Positions 35,885 through 44,582 are shown, numbered from the stretch's first letter. The stretch: DNA of 64,000 nucleotides from JBLHZY01 sp050633265 (GCA_050633265.1 JBOEGE010000001.1:372001-436000); one strand, 5' to 3'. Translations and numbers: made by a program. Notes: generated from the sequence alone by a model not told the origin.

Positions 35885-36391
35885 GAAATCTCTCGGCATC
35901 GCACATTATTGGCGCGCCCCGGGGGGCCTGCTTTTAATGGGGGATGTTCTGTATGGGCGAATGAAGGCAGAGCCATAAGCATAAAGAGGGCAAAAAAGGC
36001 CCTTCCTTGCTCGTATAACTGCTCTGCGCGTTTCATCGCGTTTCTTCTCCGATGCTGCGAAAAGCTGAGCCAATCAGCAGCACCCATTTAATGCCCGGCC
36101 AAATGAATTGAACTTCGGGCGTATACGTTGCCTTGCGGCACTATCGGTCTGGACCAGGGGGCGGCGGCGGCGAATTTGCCTGCGCGGGGCCTGTTGGCCA
36201 GCGAATCTTTCACCGGAACAAGCACTCATAAGGGCGCTCTTCCGTTCAGCGAGCATAGAGGGGATGAGGGCGCAATGACAATGGGCAAAATTGCACAGGC
36301 AAAAGTTTTGCACGCGTTTTGCGGCGCGCCTGCGCACCAAAATCGCGCAGAGGCCGCTTTAAGCCATTCAACTTAGGCGTGTATTTTGCCG
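35885..36391. other. Long rne 5' leader / intergenic region
   Basis: 507 bp between the rne start and the dctD stop, both on the minus strand. Short frames are present, but none has a good start. On the minus strand it contains GGGCCTTTTTTGCCC and a GGCCCCCCGGGGC stretch before the rne start. Long rne leaders mediate autoregulation in enterobacteria; the same is possible here and is only inferred. Confidence 0.4.
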
Positions 36392-37726
36392 TTAAAGATA
36401 ATCCGAGCGGGTCAAATTATACTTTGCCATTTTTTCATTCAGCGTGCGGCGCGGCAGGCACAGCTCTTCCATCACATTCACAATCGAGCCCTTGTGGCGG
36501 CGCATCGTGTTATCAATCAACATCCGCTCAAAGGCCTCAACATATTCCTTAAGCGGCTTGCCCTCGGTTGTCATTGTGGCGGAATCCTCGTCGCTCTCGG
36601 CCATCAGCAATGAGGCAATCGAGCCAGAACCGCGGCGATTTTGCAAAACCGCCCGCTCTGCCACATTGATCAACTGGCGGATATTGCCCGGCCAAGGCGC
36701 TTGCAGCAATTGCGCCGCTTCTTGGGCGCTGATCTCGGGCGCATCACAGCCATATTCATCCGAGAATTGCTCGGAAAGCCGGGTGAACAGCGTCAGAATA
36801 TCTTCGCCGCGCATCCGCAGAGGCGGCAATGTGATCTTCATCGCCGCAAGGCGGTAAAACAGATCCGGGCGCAGCGCATCTTCGCAGGTTTTGCCCTGCT
36901 CTTGCAGGTTACAGATCGCGATGATGCGGGTTTCGGGCGGGGTGCCTTGATCGTTGATCCAGGTCAAAAGGCGCGCCTGAAGCGGCATGGGCAGCGCCTC
37001 GATATCCTCCAAAACAAGCGTGCCGCCCCGGGCCTCCTCGATCAGCGGCAATAGCGAACCGCCCTCTTCCATCGGCCCAAACAGACGCTTGCCAAGCGCG
37101 GCCTCTTCATGGCCCGCACAGGAGAACACCACGAATTTGCGCCCCGGACGCGCCCCAACCGCATGCAGCGCATGGGCGGCCAATGTCTTGCCCGTGCCGG
37201 TTTCGCCATCAATCAAAACATGCCCATCGGCCTGCCCCAGATCGAGAATATCCTCCCGTAGCCGCTCCATCACCGGGCTGGAACCGATCAGCTTTTTCAT
37301 CAGGCCAGAGCCATCCGAAAGCTCGCGGCGCAGCGCGCGGTTATCAAGGGTAAGGCGGCGATTGGCGGTGGCTTTCTTGGCCAGCTCGGTCATCCGATCC
37401 GGGTTAAACGGCTTTTCCAAGAAATCATAAGCGCCAACGCGCATCGCCTCGACAGCCATCGGCACATCGCCATGCCCCGTGATCATGATCACCGGCAAAG
37501 TGCTGTCCACCGACATCAGCTTTTTGAGAAATTGCATCCCGTCCATGCCGGGCATCTTGATGTCAGACACCACAACGCCGGGATAATCGGTCCCCAAGGA
37601 TTTGAGCGCATCCTCGGCGCTGGCGAATGTCTCTGTGTCAAAGCCCGAAAGCGCCAGCCATTGGCTGATGGATTGGCGCATGTCCTGCTCATCATCCACA
37701 ATCGCGATCTTCATTGCTGTCGCCAT
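36392..37726 (-). CDS. dctD: DctD-type NtrC-family response regulator lacking GAFTGA
   Basis: 444 aa. Receiver domain with phospho-acceptor Asp in VVVSDIKMPGMDG, then an AAA+ domain with Walker A GETGTGKT and Walker B GGTLVLEDIEALP, then a Fis-type HTH at the C-terminus (GSIVNVMEELCLPRRTLNEK). The stretch that should hold the sigma-54-contacting GAFTGA loop reads KRLFGPMEEGGSLLPL, so the loop is replaced. It lies downstream of dctB, which identifies it as the C4-dicarboxylate regulator. Without GAFTGA it may act with the housekeeping sigma factor, as reported for Rhodobacter capsulatus NtrC. Confidence 0.9.
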   Translation of the reverse strand: MATAMKIAIVDDEQDMRQSISQWLALSGFDTETFASAEDALKSLGTDYPGVVVSDIKMPGMDGMQFLKKLMSVDSTLPVIMITGHGDVPMAVEAMRVGAYDFLEKPFNPDRMTELAKKATANRRLTLDNRALRRELSDGSGLMKKLIGSSPVMERLREDILDLGQADGHVLIDGETGTGKTLAAHALHAVGARPGRKFVVFSCAGHEEAALGKRLFGPMEEGGSLLPLIEEARGGTLVLEDIEALPMPLQARLLTWINDQGTPPETRIIAICNLQEQGKTCEDALRPDLFYRLAAMKITLPPLRMRGEDILTLFTRLSEQFSDEYGCDAPEISAQEAAQLLQAPWPGNIRQLINVAERAVLQNRRGSGSIASLLMAESDEDSATMTTEGKPLKEYVEAFERMLIDNTMRRHKGSIVNVMEELCLPRRTLNEKMAKYNLTRSDYL

Positions 37727-37779
37727 CTTCGCTTCCGCCCTTTGTCATTGCGCAGCCCAAGCTGCCAAAATTGCCCTGT

Positions 37780-37864
37780 GCGGCCCGCGCCGCGCCATTT
37801 GCTAAGCCGCGGCCCGCGCCGCGCCATTCCTACTCCGCAGCCCGCGCCGCGCCATTCCTACTCC
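37780..37864 (-). repeat. Three tandem 28-29 bp repeats overlapping the dctB stop codon
   Basis: Units at 37780-37808, 37809-37836 and 37837-37864 share GC(G/A)GCCCGCGCCGCGCCATT. The third includes the last dctB codon and its TAG stop; the second repeats that GCGGAGTA end. They fill most of the 131-bp dctB-dctD gap. Confidence 0.8.
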
Positions 37865-39618
37865 GCAGCCTTCGCCGCTTCATCTAATATGGGAAGCGAA
37901 ACCTCAAATACAGCCCCGCCGCCGCGCCCGTTGCGCGCCGTTAACCTTCCCCCTAAGTCGTTGACGATGCCCGAGGAAATGGCAAGCCCCAGCCCAACCC
38001 CATCGCCGGGGGCCTTGGTGGTATAAAACGGCTCAAACAGGGCCTCAAGATCATCAATCCCCGCGCCATTATCGCGCACCGAAATCAGCGCCCGCTCGCC
38101 CCCTGTAACAAGGATTTCCACGGAGGGGTTTTCAACCGATTTGGTCGCATCCAAAGCGTTGCGCATCAGATTGATCAAGACCTGCTCAAGGCGCATCCGA
38201 TCGCCCATAATCAAAACCGGTTCGCGCGGCATCGTGCGAATAATCTCAACCTCGCGGCGCTTGAGCTGCGGCTCCATCATTGAGAGCGCCGCATTCACCG
38301 AACCCCTTATATCAATGGGCTCAAACGCATCCGATCCTTTGCGCGCATAGCTCTTAAGCTGCTTGGTGATCGCCCCCATCCGCTCGATCAGATCGTCGAT
38401 CCGCTGGAAAGAAGAAAGCGCCTCTTCGGGCCGCTTGCGGGTCAGCAAAAGCCGCGCGCCTGCAAGGTAGGTTTTCATCGCCGCAAGGGGCTGATTAAGC
38501 TCATGCGAAACGGCGGCCGACATCTCGCCAAGGGCGGCCAGTTTGGAGCTTTGCGCCAAGGTCTGTTCAGCCACTTCAAGGTTGCGTTCGGCCTTTTCGC
38601 GCTCGGCAATTTCCCGCTGGAGGGCCGCGTTGAGCTGGCGAAGGTCCGCCGATTCCTGCTCAAAAAGCCCCGCGCGCGAAACGGCCCGCCGCGAGGTCAG
38701 ATAAAAGATCCCCGCCAGCAAGATCGCAAAGCCCATGATCTCAATCGCGAGCACACCATTCACCCGCTCGCGCACCGATCCATAGGTGGTAAATGAGGTC
38801 ATCCGCCAGCCGCGAAACGGCACCCGCGTTTCCATCCGCATCACCGCCTCGCCGCTCAAGTAAGCATCCGCCGGAAGCGCTGTCCAATCCGCAGTAAGGC
38901 GCAAGGCCCGCGCAATCGCCGAAGGCACAGAGCGCAGCGCAAGCGCCTCGGTCTCGGATTTCCCCCGCCAGCGCGGCTCGGTCGAAAGGATCACAATCCC
39001 CTCCGAATTGGTCACAACAACCGCATCCGAAATCCCCGACCAGCTCTGCTCAAACTTGCGCAGATCAACCTCAACAACGATCACCCCGGCCAATGTTCCG
39101 CCCACTTCGATCTTGCGCGAATAGGTGAAATCATATGCGCCGTTTTCGCGGTGCACGGTCTGGAAAATCGTATCGTTTGAGCGCAGCGCCTCAACGAAAT
39201 AGGGCGTCTGGCGCTGGGTCTCGCCGATGGTGGCCCGGTCTGTCGCGGCAACAACCCGCCCGGTTTCATCCAGCAAAAGGATCGAAGCGGCGCCGATTTC
39301 CTCGACATAAGAAATCAGCCGCTGCGAGCTATTGGAATAATCATCGGAATTGAGCGCACCAATCAAAGAAGGATCGCGCGACAAAAGCAGCGGCACAATC
39401 GAATTGCGCTGAAGTTCGCTCATCAGGTTGCCCGAATAAAGCGCTTGGCGCACCTCGGCCCGGTTGCGGGTCGAGATGGTATAACGCTCGGTAAGCAGTT
39501 GATTTGTAACCCAAACAATCGCAATCGCCGCAACAATAAAACACGCCACAGCCAAACGCCCCGCCCAGGTGAGCGTGCGCAGATTGCCGGTTTCCGAAAG
39601 GGCAGCACTTTCGTTCAT
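37858..39618 (-). CDS. dctB: DctB-type sensor histidine kinase
   Basis: 586 aa. First membrane span at about 19-40, a periplasmic double-PDC sensor of about 240 residues (TGRVVAATDRATIGETQRQTPYF), a second span near 300, then a coiled linker. The H-box is AAVSHELNQPLAAMKTYLAGA, the N-box LINLMRNALDA, and G-boxes are DNGAGIDD and GVGLGLAIS. This is the C4-dicarboxylate sensor layout. The start is taken at ATG 39618 (MNESAALSE); ATG 39639 is possible. The transport genes dctPQM are not in the window. Confidence 0.92.
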   Translation of the reverse strand: MNESAALSETGNLRTLTWAGRLAVACFIVAAIAIVWVTNQLLTERYTISTRNRAEVRQALYSGNLMSELQRNSIVPLLLSRDPSLIGALNSDDYSNSSQRLISYVEEIGAASILLLDETGRVVAATDRATIGETQRQTPYFVEALRSNDTIFQTVHRENGAYDFTYSRKIEVGGTLAGVIVVEVDLRKFEQSWSGISDAVVVTNSEGIVILSTEPRWRGKSETEALALRSVPSAIARALRLTADWTALPADAYLSGEAVMRMETRVPFRGWRMTSFTTYGSVRERVNGVLAIEIMGFAILLAGIFYLTSRRAVSRAGLFEQESADLRQLNAALQREIAEREKAERNLEVAEQTLAQSSKLAALGEMSAAVSHELNQPLAAMKTYLAGARLLLTRKRPEEALSSFQRIDDLIERMGAITKQLKSYARKGSDAFEPIDIRGSVNAALSMMEPQLKRREVEIIRTMPREPVLIMGDRMRLEQVLINLMRNALDATKSVENPSVEILVTGGERALISVRDNGAGIDDLEALFEPFYTTKAPGDGVGLGLAISSGIVNDLGGRLTARNGRGGGAVFEVSLPILDEAAKAAE

Positions 39619-39794
39619 ATGCGCAGGATACGCGCCCATTTGCGCCGCCTCAAGCGCGGCTTTACGGATGGCGGCGGGATTTCGCCGCCGCGCAGGCAAA
39701 ACCGCCTGCGCCCTCACAGCCAAACGCCAAGGCAAAAGCGCAAAGCCCGGGCCGCGCCACGCGCCCTGCCCGCGCGCAAATTGATTTCAAAGGC

Positions 39795-40463
39795 TTAGGC
39801 CGCGATCAGCGCCGCCGAAAGCGAGGCAAAGAAGGCCGCCCCATCGGTATTGCCATGCGCGGTTTCACAGGCGCGCTCGGGATGCGGCATCATCCCCAAA
39901 ACCCGGCGATTTTCGCTTAGGATGCCGGCAATATCGCGCGCCGATCCATTGGGATTATCGCTATAGGTAAAGGCGATGCGATCCTCGGCGGCAAGCGCCT
40001 CTAAAACGGCCGCATCGGCGGTATAATTGCCATCGTGATGGGCGATTGGGATGTTGATTTCAGCGCCCAGATCATATCCAGAGGTGAAATCGCTCGCCGT
40101 GGTTGCAACCCGCAGCCCCACCGTGCGGCAGATGTATTTCAGCCCCGCATTGCGCAGCAAAGCGCCGGGCAGGATCTGCGCCTCTGTGAGGACCTGAAAC
40201 CCGTTGCAAACCCCAAGCGCATAGCCGCCGCGCGCCACATGCGCTTTGAGCGCTTGGGTGATCGGCGAGTTGGCCGCAATTGCCCCGCAGCGCAGGTAAT
40301 CCCCATAAGAAAAGCCGCCCGGAACCCCAACGATATCAATCCCTTGGGGCAGTTCGCTTTCCTTGTGCCACACCATCGTGACATCCGCCCCTGCCCGTTC
40401 AAAGGCCACAGCCATATCGCGATCACAATTGGATCCGGGAAAGACAAGAACAGCGGCTTTCAT
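39795..40463 (-). CDS. purQ: Phosphoribosylformylglycinamidine synthase subunit PurQ
   Basis: 222 aa glutaminase subunit of FGAM synthase, working with PurS and PurL. Nucleophile Cys in ALGVCNGFQVL near residue 86, and the His/Glu pair in MMPHPERACE near 195. GGGAGC precedes ATG 40463. It lies 12 bp after the alcohol dehydrogenase gene on the same strand, not next to purS as usual. Intervening genes between purS and purQ span 3.1 kb. Confidence 0.96.
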   Translation of the reverse strand: MKAAVLVFPGSNCDRDMAVAFERAGADVTMVWHKESELPQGIDIVGVPGGFSYGDYLRCGAIAANSPITQALKAHVARGGYALGVCNGFQVLTEAQILPGALLRNAGLKYICRTVGLRVATTASDFTSGYDLGAEINIPIAHHDGNYTADAAVLEALAAEDRIAFTYSDNPNGSARDIAGILSENRRVLGMMPHPERACETAHGNTDGAAFFASLSAALIAA

Positions 40464-40475
40464 TGGGGCAGCTCC

Positions 40476-41513
40476 CTAGCTGGTAAAATCGGTGATCACC
40501 GCCACGCCGGGCGGGGTTGGACCATTGAACATGGCCAGCTCCGCACCTGTCTGTGAAAGCGGCACTTCGCGGGCGATCAAGGGCGACATATCGACAGAAC
40601 CAGAGGTGATCAAGCCCAGAAGGCTCGGATAGCGCCAGCTTGGCATGCCGCGCGTGCCATAAAGGGCGAGATTGCCCTGATAAACGGCCGACATATTGAT
40701 ATCCATATGCGCGGTGTGGCCCACAGGCATCCCGACCTGAACATGCCGGCCCAAGGGGCGCAGGCATTCAATCGAGGCATTGGTCGTTGCCGGAATGCCA
40801 AGCGCCTCGACAGAGACATGCGCGCCGCCGCCTGTGAGCTCTTTGATCTTTTCCGCCGCGCCGCCGTCCGCAGCATTCACCGCCAAATCCATCCCCAAAG
40901 AGAGCGCGTGATCGAGCTTTTCCTGCACAATATCAACGACAATCACATGTGCGCCCATAGCCTTGCCCAGAATTGCCGCCGAAAGCCCGATCCCGCCCGT
41001 GCCATGCACTGCCAGCCATTCGCCCGGCTGCAAGGCCGCGCGCCCGGTAAGCGCATGCCAGCTTGTGGTGACCCGGCAGCCAAGCCCCGCCGCGACCGTC
41101 GGCGAGAGCTGTTCTGGCAAACGCGCCAGATTGTGATCGAGCGGCACCGCGACATATTCGGCAAAAGCGCCCGGCTCAAGAAAGCCCGGGAGGCGCTGAT
41201 TTGGGCAGGTGTTTTGATGGCCCGACTGGCAGCTTGGGCAGGTGCCACAGGCCAAGATAAAGGGCGCAACAAGCGTATCGCCAACCTTCCAGCTCGACGC
41301 AGGCCCCGCCTCAATCACTTCGCCGCAATATTCATGCCCGCCGATCTGCCCCGGTTTGACCCGGGGATGCTCGCCCGTCCAGCCATGCCAATCCGAGCGG
41401 CAAATCCCGCAAGCATGCACTTTGAGCACGACCCCATCCTTGGGGCATTCCGGATCAGAGACCTCTTCAATCGACAAATCCTTGTTGTATTCTCTTAAAA
41501 CTGCTGCGCGCAT
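40476..41513 (-). CDS. Zinc-dependent alcohol dehydrogenase
   Basis: 345 aa medium-chain dehydrogenase. Catalytic zinc ligands: Cys in ACGICRSDWHG, GHEYCGEV and the later Cys in GLGCRV; structural zinc loop CGTCPSCQSGHQNTC. Rossmann motif GTGGIGLSA near 170. ATG 41513 follows GGGAGGGCG. Substrate is unknown. The gene sits between purS and purQ and is almost contiguous with purQ, which suggests an insertion into the purine cluster and co-transcription with purQ. Confidence 0.9.
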   Translation of the reverse strand: MRAAVLREYNKDLSIEEVSDPECPKDGVVLKVHACGICRSDWHGWTGEHPRVKPGQIGGHEYCGEVIEAGPASSWKVGDTLVAPFILACGTCPSCQSGHQNTCPNQRLPGFLEPGAFAEYVAVPLDHNLARLPEQLSPTVAAGLGCRVTTSWHALTGRAALQPGEWLAVHGTGGIGLSAAILGKAMGAHVIVVDIVQEKLDHALSLGMDLAVNAADGGAAEKIKELTGGGAHVSVEALGIPATTNASIECLRPLGRHVQVGMPVGHTAHMDINMSAVYQGNLALYGTRGMPSWRYPSLLGLITSGSVDMSPLIAREVPLSQTGAELAMFNGPTPPGVAVITDFTS

Positions 41514-41673
41514 GGCTCGCCCTCCCAAAACGAAATTCTATTTCGCTCAAAGGACGCGATGTCTTGGGCGGGGTCAAGGGGTTTGGCGGCTCTGGGCCAT
41601 GTGGCGGCGCGGGTTTGGATCACTGATTGGTGCGGCGCCATGAGCGGCTTGAATTGGGGCCAGCGTTGCGAGA

Positions 41674-41697
41674 TGAGTATTTATGCCAAGAAAAAGT
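41674..41697 (+). repeat. Dispersed element, variant B
   Basis: TGAGTATTTATGCCAAG followed by AAAAAGTG on the + strand. It ends about 12 bp before the start codon of the secreted-protein gene, so it forms part of that gene's leader. Confidence 0.7.
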
Positions 41698-41709
41698 GAG
41701 GGCGGTTTG

Positions 41710-42081
41710 ATGGATTTGCGCTGGTGGAGGATGGGTTTGTTGGGTTTGAGGGGCGCTTTGGGGGCTGTTTTTGGGGCTGGTATTATGATTGCGGCGCTTG
41801 GGGCGGCGCCTTTGAATGCGCAATCTTTGGAGGGAAAGACATGGCGGGCGCAAAAATGTGTGCTTTATCAGGCGGCTGTGCGCGATGCGATTGCGCTTCA
41901 GGGGGATGAGGGGTTGAGTGCTGCGTTTTTGGCCGCGAATGCGCGGTTTATGGCAGGGGGCTGCGAATTAGAGGCGCGGATTTGTTTGACGAGCCCGCAG
42001 GAATTTGAGCTGGCCAATATGCTGACGATCATGACGATGAATGAGGGGATGGCGAGCACCTTTGTGCCTTTTGGCTGTTAG
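41710..42081 (+). CDS. Secreted small protein, function unknown
   Basis: 123 aa. A signal peptide is plausible: basic start MDLRWWRMG, hydrophobic core to about residue 35, then AAPLNAQS with cleavage near Ala. The mature ~85 residues contain four cysteines (KCVLY, GCELE, ICLT and a terminal Cys), compatible with two disulfides. GAGGGCGG precedes ATG 41710. The terminal Cys is an odd feature. I do not recognise the family. Confidence 0.7.
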   Translation: MDLRWWRMGLLGLRGALGAVFGAGIMIAALGAAPLNAQSLEGKTWRAQKCVLYQAAVRDAIALQGDEGLSAAFLAANARFMAGGCELEARICLTSPQEFELANMLTIMTMNEGMASTFVPFGC

Positions 42082-42213
42082 CTTGGTGGCCCCGATCACA
42101 TGGGGCATGAACAATATGCGCTGGGATGGATCACGCTTTTGAGGGCATCTGCGCGCGCCTCGCCGCGATGATGGATGAACGACGAATTGAGGGGAATACG
42201 TGGCACAAAGCGC

Positions 42214-42244
42214 TTGACTTGAACCATGGTTCAACCGCTATCGA
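42214..42244 (+). promoter_or_regulatory. MerR-type promoter with 19-bp spacer and palindromic operator
   Basis: -35 TTGACT (42214-42219), a 19-bp spacer, and -10 TATCGA (42239-42244). The spacer holds TTGAACCATGGTTCAA (42219-42234), a perfect 16-bp dyad. An over-long 19-bp spacer with a dyad between the hexamers is the defining layout of promoters activated by MerR-family proteins. It drives the next three genes, which include a MerR gene. Confidence 0.85.
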
Positions 42245-42275
42245 GCGGGTCATCCGATGAAATAGGAGAGCTATC

Positions 42276-42845
42276 ATGGATGATGAGACCCTGAGCAAGC
42301 CCGTCGCCTGCACACCAACGTCGCCCGAGCAACGCGCCCAAACCGCCCGTTTGAAAGCCGATCTTGCGCCGCAGGTTTTGGAACGCGAGCAACTGAGCGA
42401 TGGGGTGCGGCTGCGCTTTGCCCTCTCGCCCGAAATGCGCGCCCAAATCGAGCGGCTGGTAACCTTTGATAAAGGCTGCTGTGACTATCTTGAGCATCGC
42501 ATCGCCAGCAGTGCCGAGGGGCTAACTCTGACCGTGCGCAGCCAAGGGCAAGGCATTGAGATCGCTCAGAACTTCTTAAGCCTTGGCACGGATAAAAACA
42601 GCAAGCCGCGCGGCAAGCTCAAGGTTTTCGCGCTGCTTGGGGTCTGCGGCTTGGCCTGTTCCGCGCCGCTTCTCTTGGCCGCTGCCGGGATCGGCGCTGC
42701 CAGCATAAGCCTTGCAGCTGTGGGCAAGGAATTGGCCGTCTTGGGGCTAATCGCCATGGGCGGCGCGGCTTATTTTCTCTATGCTCGAAAAAAGCGCGCA
42801 GCAGTTACGAAAGGAAAGAGCAATGCAGATCGGTGCGGTTGCTGA
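42276..42845 (+). CDS. Two-domain metal-cassette membrane protein (MerF-like C-terminus)
   Basis: 189 aa. The N-terminal ~100 residues are soluble, with the motif RLVTFDKGCCDYLEH, reminiscent of the small CC-motif proteins found beside MerR genes. Then come two membrane segments (about 113-137 and 144-163) with Cys in the first (GVCGLACSAPLLL), as in MerF/MerT mercury importers. The end is Cys-terminal (DRCGC). This is therefore a likely metal-binding and possibly metal-moving membrane protein. GGAGAG precedes the ATG. Its end overlaps the region just before the MerR start. Metal specificity is not visible. Confidence 0.7.
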   Translation: MDDETLSKPVACTPTSPEQRAQTARLKADLAPQVLEREQLSDGVRLRFALSPEMRAQIERLVTFDKGCCDYLEHRIASSAEGLTLTVRSQGQGIEIAQNFLSLGTDKNSKPRGKLKVFALLGVCGLACSAPLLLAAAGIGAASISLAAVGKELAVLGLIAMGGAAYFLYARKKRAAVTKGKSNADRCGC

Positions 42846-43221
42846 AACAATCGGAATGAGCACATCCGCGATCCGCTATTATGAGCGGCGCGGGTTGATC
42901 CGCTCTGTTGGGCGCATTTCGGGGCGGCGCGAATTTGATGCGCAAACCATCCTGACCCTGCGCTTTCTCAAGCTCGCCAAATCGGCCGGCTTTACCTTGA
43001 TCGAGGCGCAGCGGCTGCTGAAAATGGGCTTTGGTGCGGGCCGACCAGAGGCTGATTGGCGCGCGTTTTTAAGCGACAAGCGGACCGCCTTGCGCGCCCA
43101 AATTGAGGAGGCCAAAAAGATGGACGATCTGTTGGCAAAATTCGAAAGCTGCGCCTGCCCAAGCCTTGCCGATTGCCTGACCAGCCCAAGCGATGCACCC
43201 CTTCAAAGGAAGCCCGCATGA
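42823..43221 (+). CDS. MerR family transcriptional regulator
   Basis: 132 aa. N-terminal winged HTH of MerR type (IGAVAETIGMSTSAIRYYERRGLI), then the dimerisation helix, and a C-terminal CACPSLADC metal site. The first ligand Cys of classic mercury MerR (position 82) is absent and the Cys spacing is shorter, so the effector differs or is unassigned. ATG 42823 follows AGGAAAGAG and overlaps the preceding gene by 23 bp. It probably activates the MerR-type promoter at 42214, i.e. its own operon. Confidence 0.88.
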   Translation: MQIGAVAETIGMSTSAIRYYERRGLIRSVGRISGRREFDAQTILTLRFLKLAKSAGFTLIEAQRLLKMGFGAGRPEADWRAFLSDKRTALRAQIEEAKKMDDLLAKFESCACPSLADCLTSPSDAPLQRKPA

Positions 43222-43433
43222 TCGATCAATTGGGCATTATCGCTGTGGTAATCATGGTCGGCGCCTATGCGGTTGAGGCGCGCCACGCAATCTTTGTGCT
43301 GATCTTTGCCGCAGGCTGCGCCCTGGCCGCGACATATGCTTGGCTCATCGGCTCAACCCCGTTTTTCATCGCCGAAGGGATATGGGCGCTCATCGCGCTA
43401 AGCCGCTGGATACGCATGAGAAAAGCCGCGTAA
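43218..43433 (+). CDS. Small membrane protein (CBU_0592-like)
   Basis: 71 aa with three hydrophobic segments (about 5-20, 27-45 and 50-62) and a basic end (RWIRMRKAA). The start MIDQLGIIAVVIMVGAYAVEA resembles the CBU_0592 family of small membrane proteins. It overlaps the MerR stop by 4 bp and so belongs to the same operon. Function unknown. Confidence 0.7.
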   Translation: MIDQLGIIAVVIMVGAYAVEARHAIFVLIFAAGCALAATYAWLIGSTPFFIAEGIWALIALSRWIRMRKAA

Positions 43434-43575
43434 GCTCGCGAAGGGATCACATGCAATTCACCGGCTCCGCAGCGGCAAAACCGCCCGAACCGCAAGCCCG
43501 CCCAAACGCAAAACAGAGCGCGACTTGCGTGGCACTCTGTTTGTTCAGCGGGTATTGGATCGTTAGCGTGGGGTG

Positions 43576-43806
43576 CTAGCCTAGCTCAATCGTGTAGCTC
43601 TCGATCACCATATTCGCGAGCAGCTTTTCGCACATCTCTTTGACGCGCGCTTCCGTGGTGCCATCGGCCAGATCAAGCTCAATCACTTTGCCCTGACGGA
43701 CCTTATTGACCCCCTCAAAACCGAGCGCCCCAAGCGCATGGCGCACGGCCTCGCCCTGAGGATCAAGAACACCGTTTTTCAGCATAACATGGACGCGGGC
43801 TTTCAT
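43576..43806 (-). CDS. purS: Phosphoribosylformylglycinamidine synthase subunit PurS
   Basis: 76 aa; small bridging subunit of the PurSQL complex. MKARVHVMLKNGVLDPQG is the family N-terminus and VIELDLADG follows. It lies 14 bp after purC on the same strand. purQ, usually next, is 3.1 kb away beyond the MerR cassette, a secreted protein and the alcohol dehydrogenase. Confidence 0.95.
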   Translation of the reverse strand: MKARVHVMLKNGVLDPQGEAVRHALGALGFEGVNKVRQGKVIELDLADGTTEARVKEMCEKLLANMVIESYTIELG

Positions 43807-43820
43807 CGGATCGAGGCCTT

Positions 43821-44582
43821 TCAGTTGATCAGGGTCGGTTTGGTAACCGGGCCGGTATTGGTGGGCAAAACGCCAAGGCGGCGGGCCACTTCGGTATAAG
43901 CATCCGTCAGGTTGCCAAGGTCGCGGCGAAACACGTCTTTGTCGAGCTTCTGGCCGGTCTCAATATCCCAAAGGCGGCAGCTGTCAGGCGAAATCTCATC
44001 CGCGACGATCAGGCGCATGAAATCGCCTTCCCAAACGCGGCCGATCTCAATTTTGAAATCAATGAGCTTGATGCCGACGCCAAACATAACCCCCGACATG
44101 AAATCATTGACCCGCATCGCGAGCGAAAAGATATCGTCGAGGTCTTGCTGGGAGGCCCAGCCAAACGCGATGATATATTCCTCAGGCACCAGCGGATCGC
44201 CAAGCGCGTCATCCTTATAGGAAAACTCGATGATCGGGCGGGGCAGCGCTGTGCCCTCTTCCATGCCAAGCCGTTTGGCCATGGAGCCTGCGGCAAAATT
44301 GCGCACGATCACTTCAAGCGGAATGATCTCAACCTGGCGGATCAATTGCTCGCGCATATTCAGCCGTTTGAGAAAGTGATTGGGAACACCAACAGCCGTT
44401 AGCCCAGTCATGAAAAACTCAGACAAGCGATTGTTGAGAACGCCTTTGCCATCAATCGTGGCGTGCTTTTCCGCGTTAAAAGCGGTCGCATCATCCTTGA
44501 AATACTGCACCAAAGTGCCCGGCTCTGGGCCTTCATACAGGATTTTTGCTTTGCCTTCGTAAATCTTATTGCGGCGTGCCAT
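43821..44582 (-). CDS. purC: Phosphoribosylaminoimidazole-succinocarboxamide synthase
   Basis: 253 aa SAICAR synthetase. Signatures: IYEGKAKILYEGPE near the N-terminus, EVIVRNFAAGSMAKRLG near 90, and LIVADEISPDSCRLWD near 190. CGGAGAG precedes ATG 44582. It is the promoter-proximal gene of the purC-purS unit and is divergent from the DUF1476 gene, a synteny common in Rhodobacterales. Confidence 0.96.
   Translation of the reverse strand: MARRNKIYEGKAKILYEGPEPGTLVQYFKDDATAFNAEKHATIDGKGVLNNRLSEFFMTGLTAVGVPNHFLKRLNMREQLIRQVEIIPLEVIVRNFAAGSMAKRLGMEEGTALPRPIIEFSYKDDALGDPLVPEEYIIAFGWASQQDLDDIFSLAMRVNDFMSGVMFGVGIKLIDFKIEIGRVWEGDFMRLIVADEISPDSCRLWDIETGQKLDKDVFRRDLGNLTDAYTEVARRLGVLPTNTGPVTKPTLIN

Noticed and set aside
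42276..42845. Plain mercury transporter MerT or MerF
   Set aside because: The ~100-residue soluble CC-motif domain and missing first MerR ligand do not fit; kept as MerF-like only in its C-terminal half.
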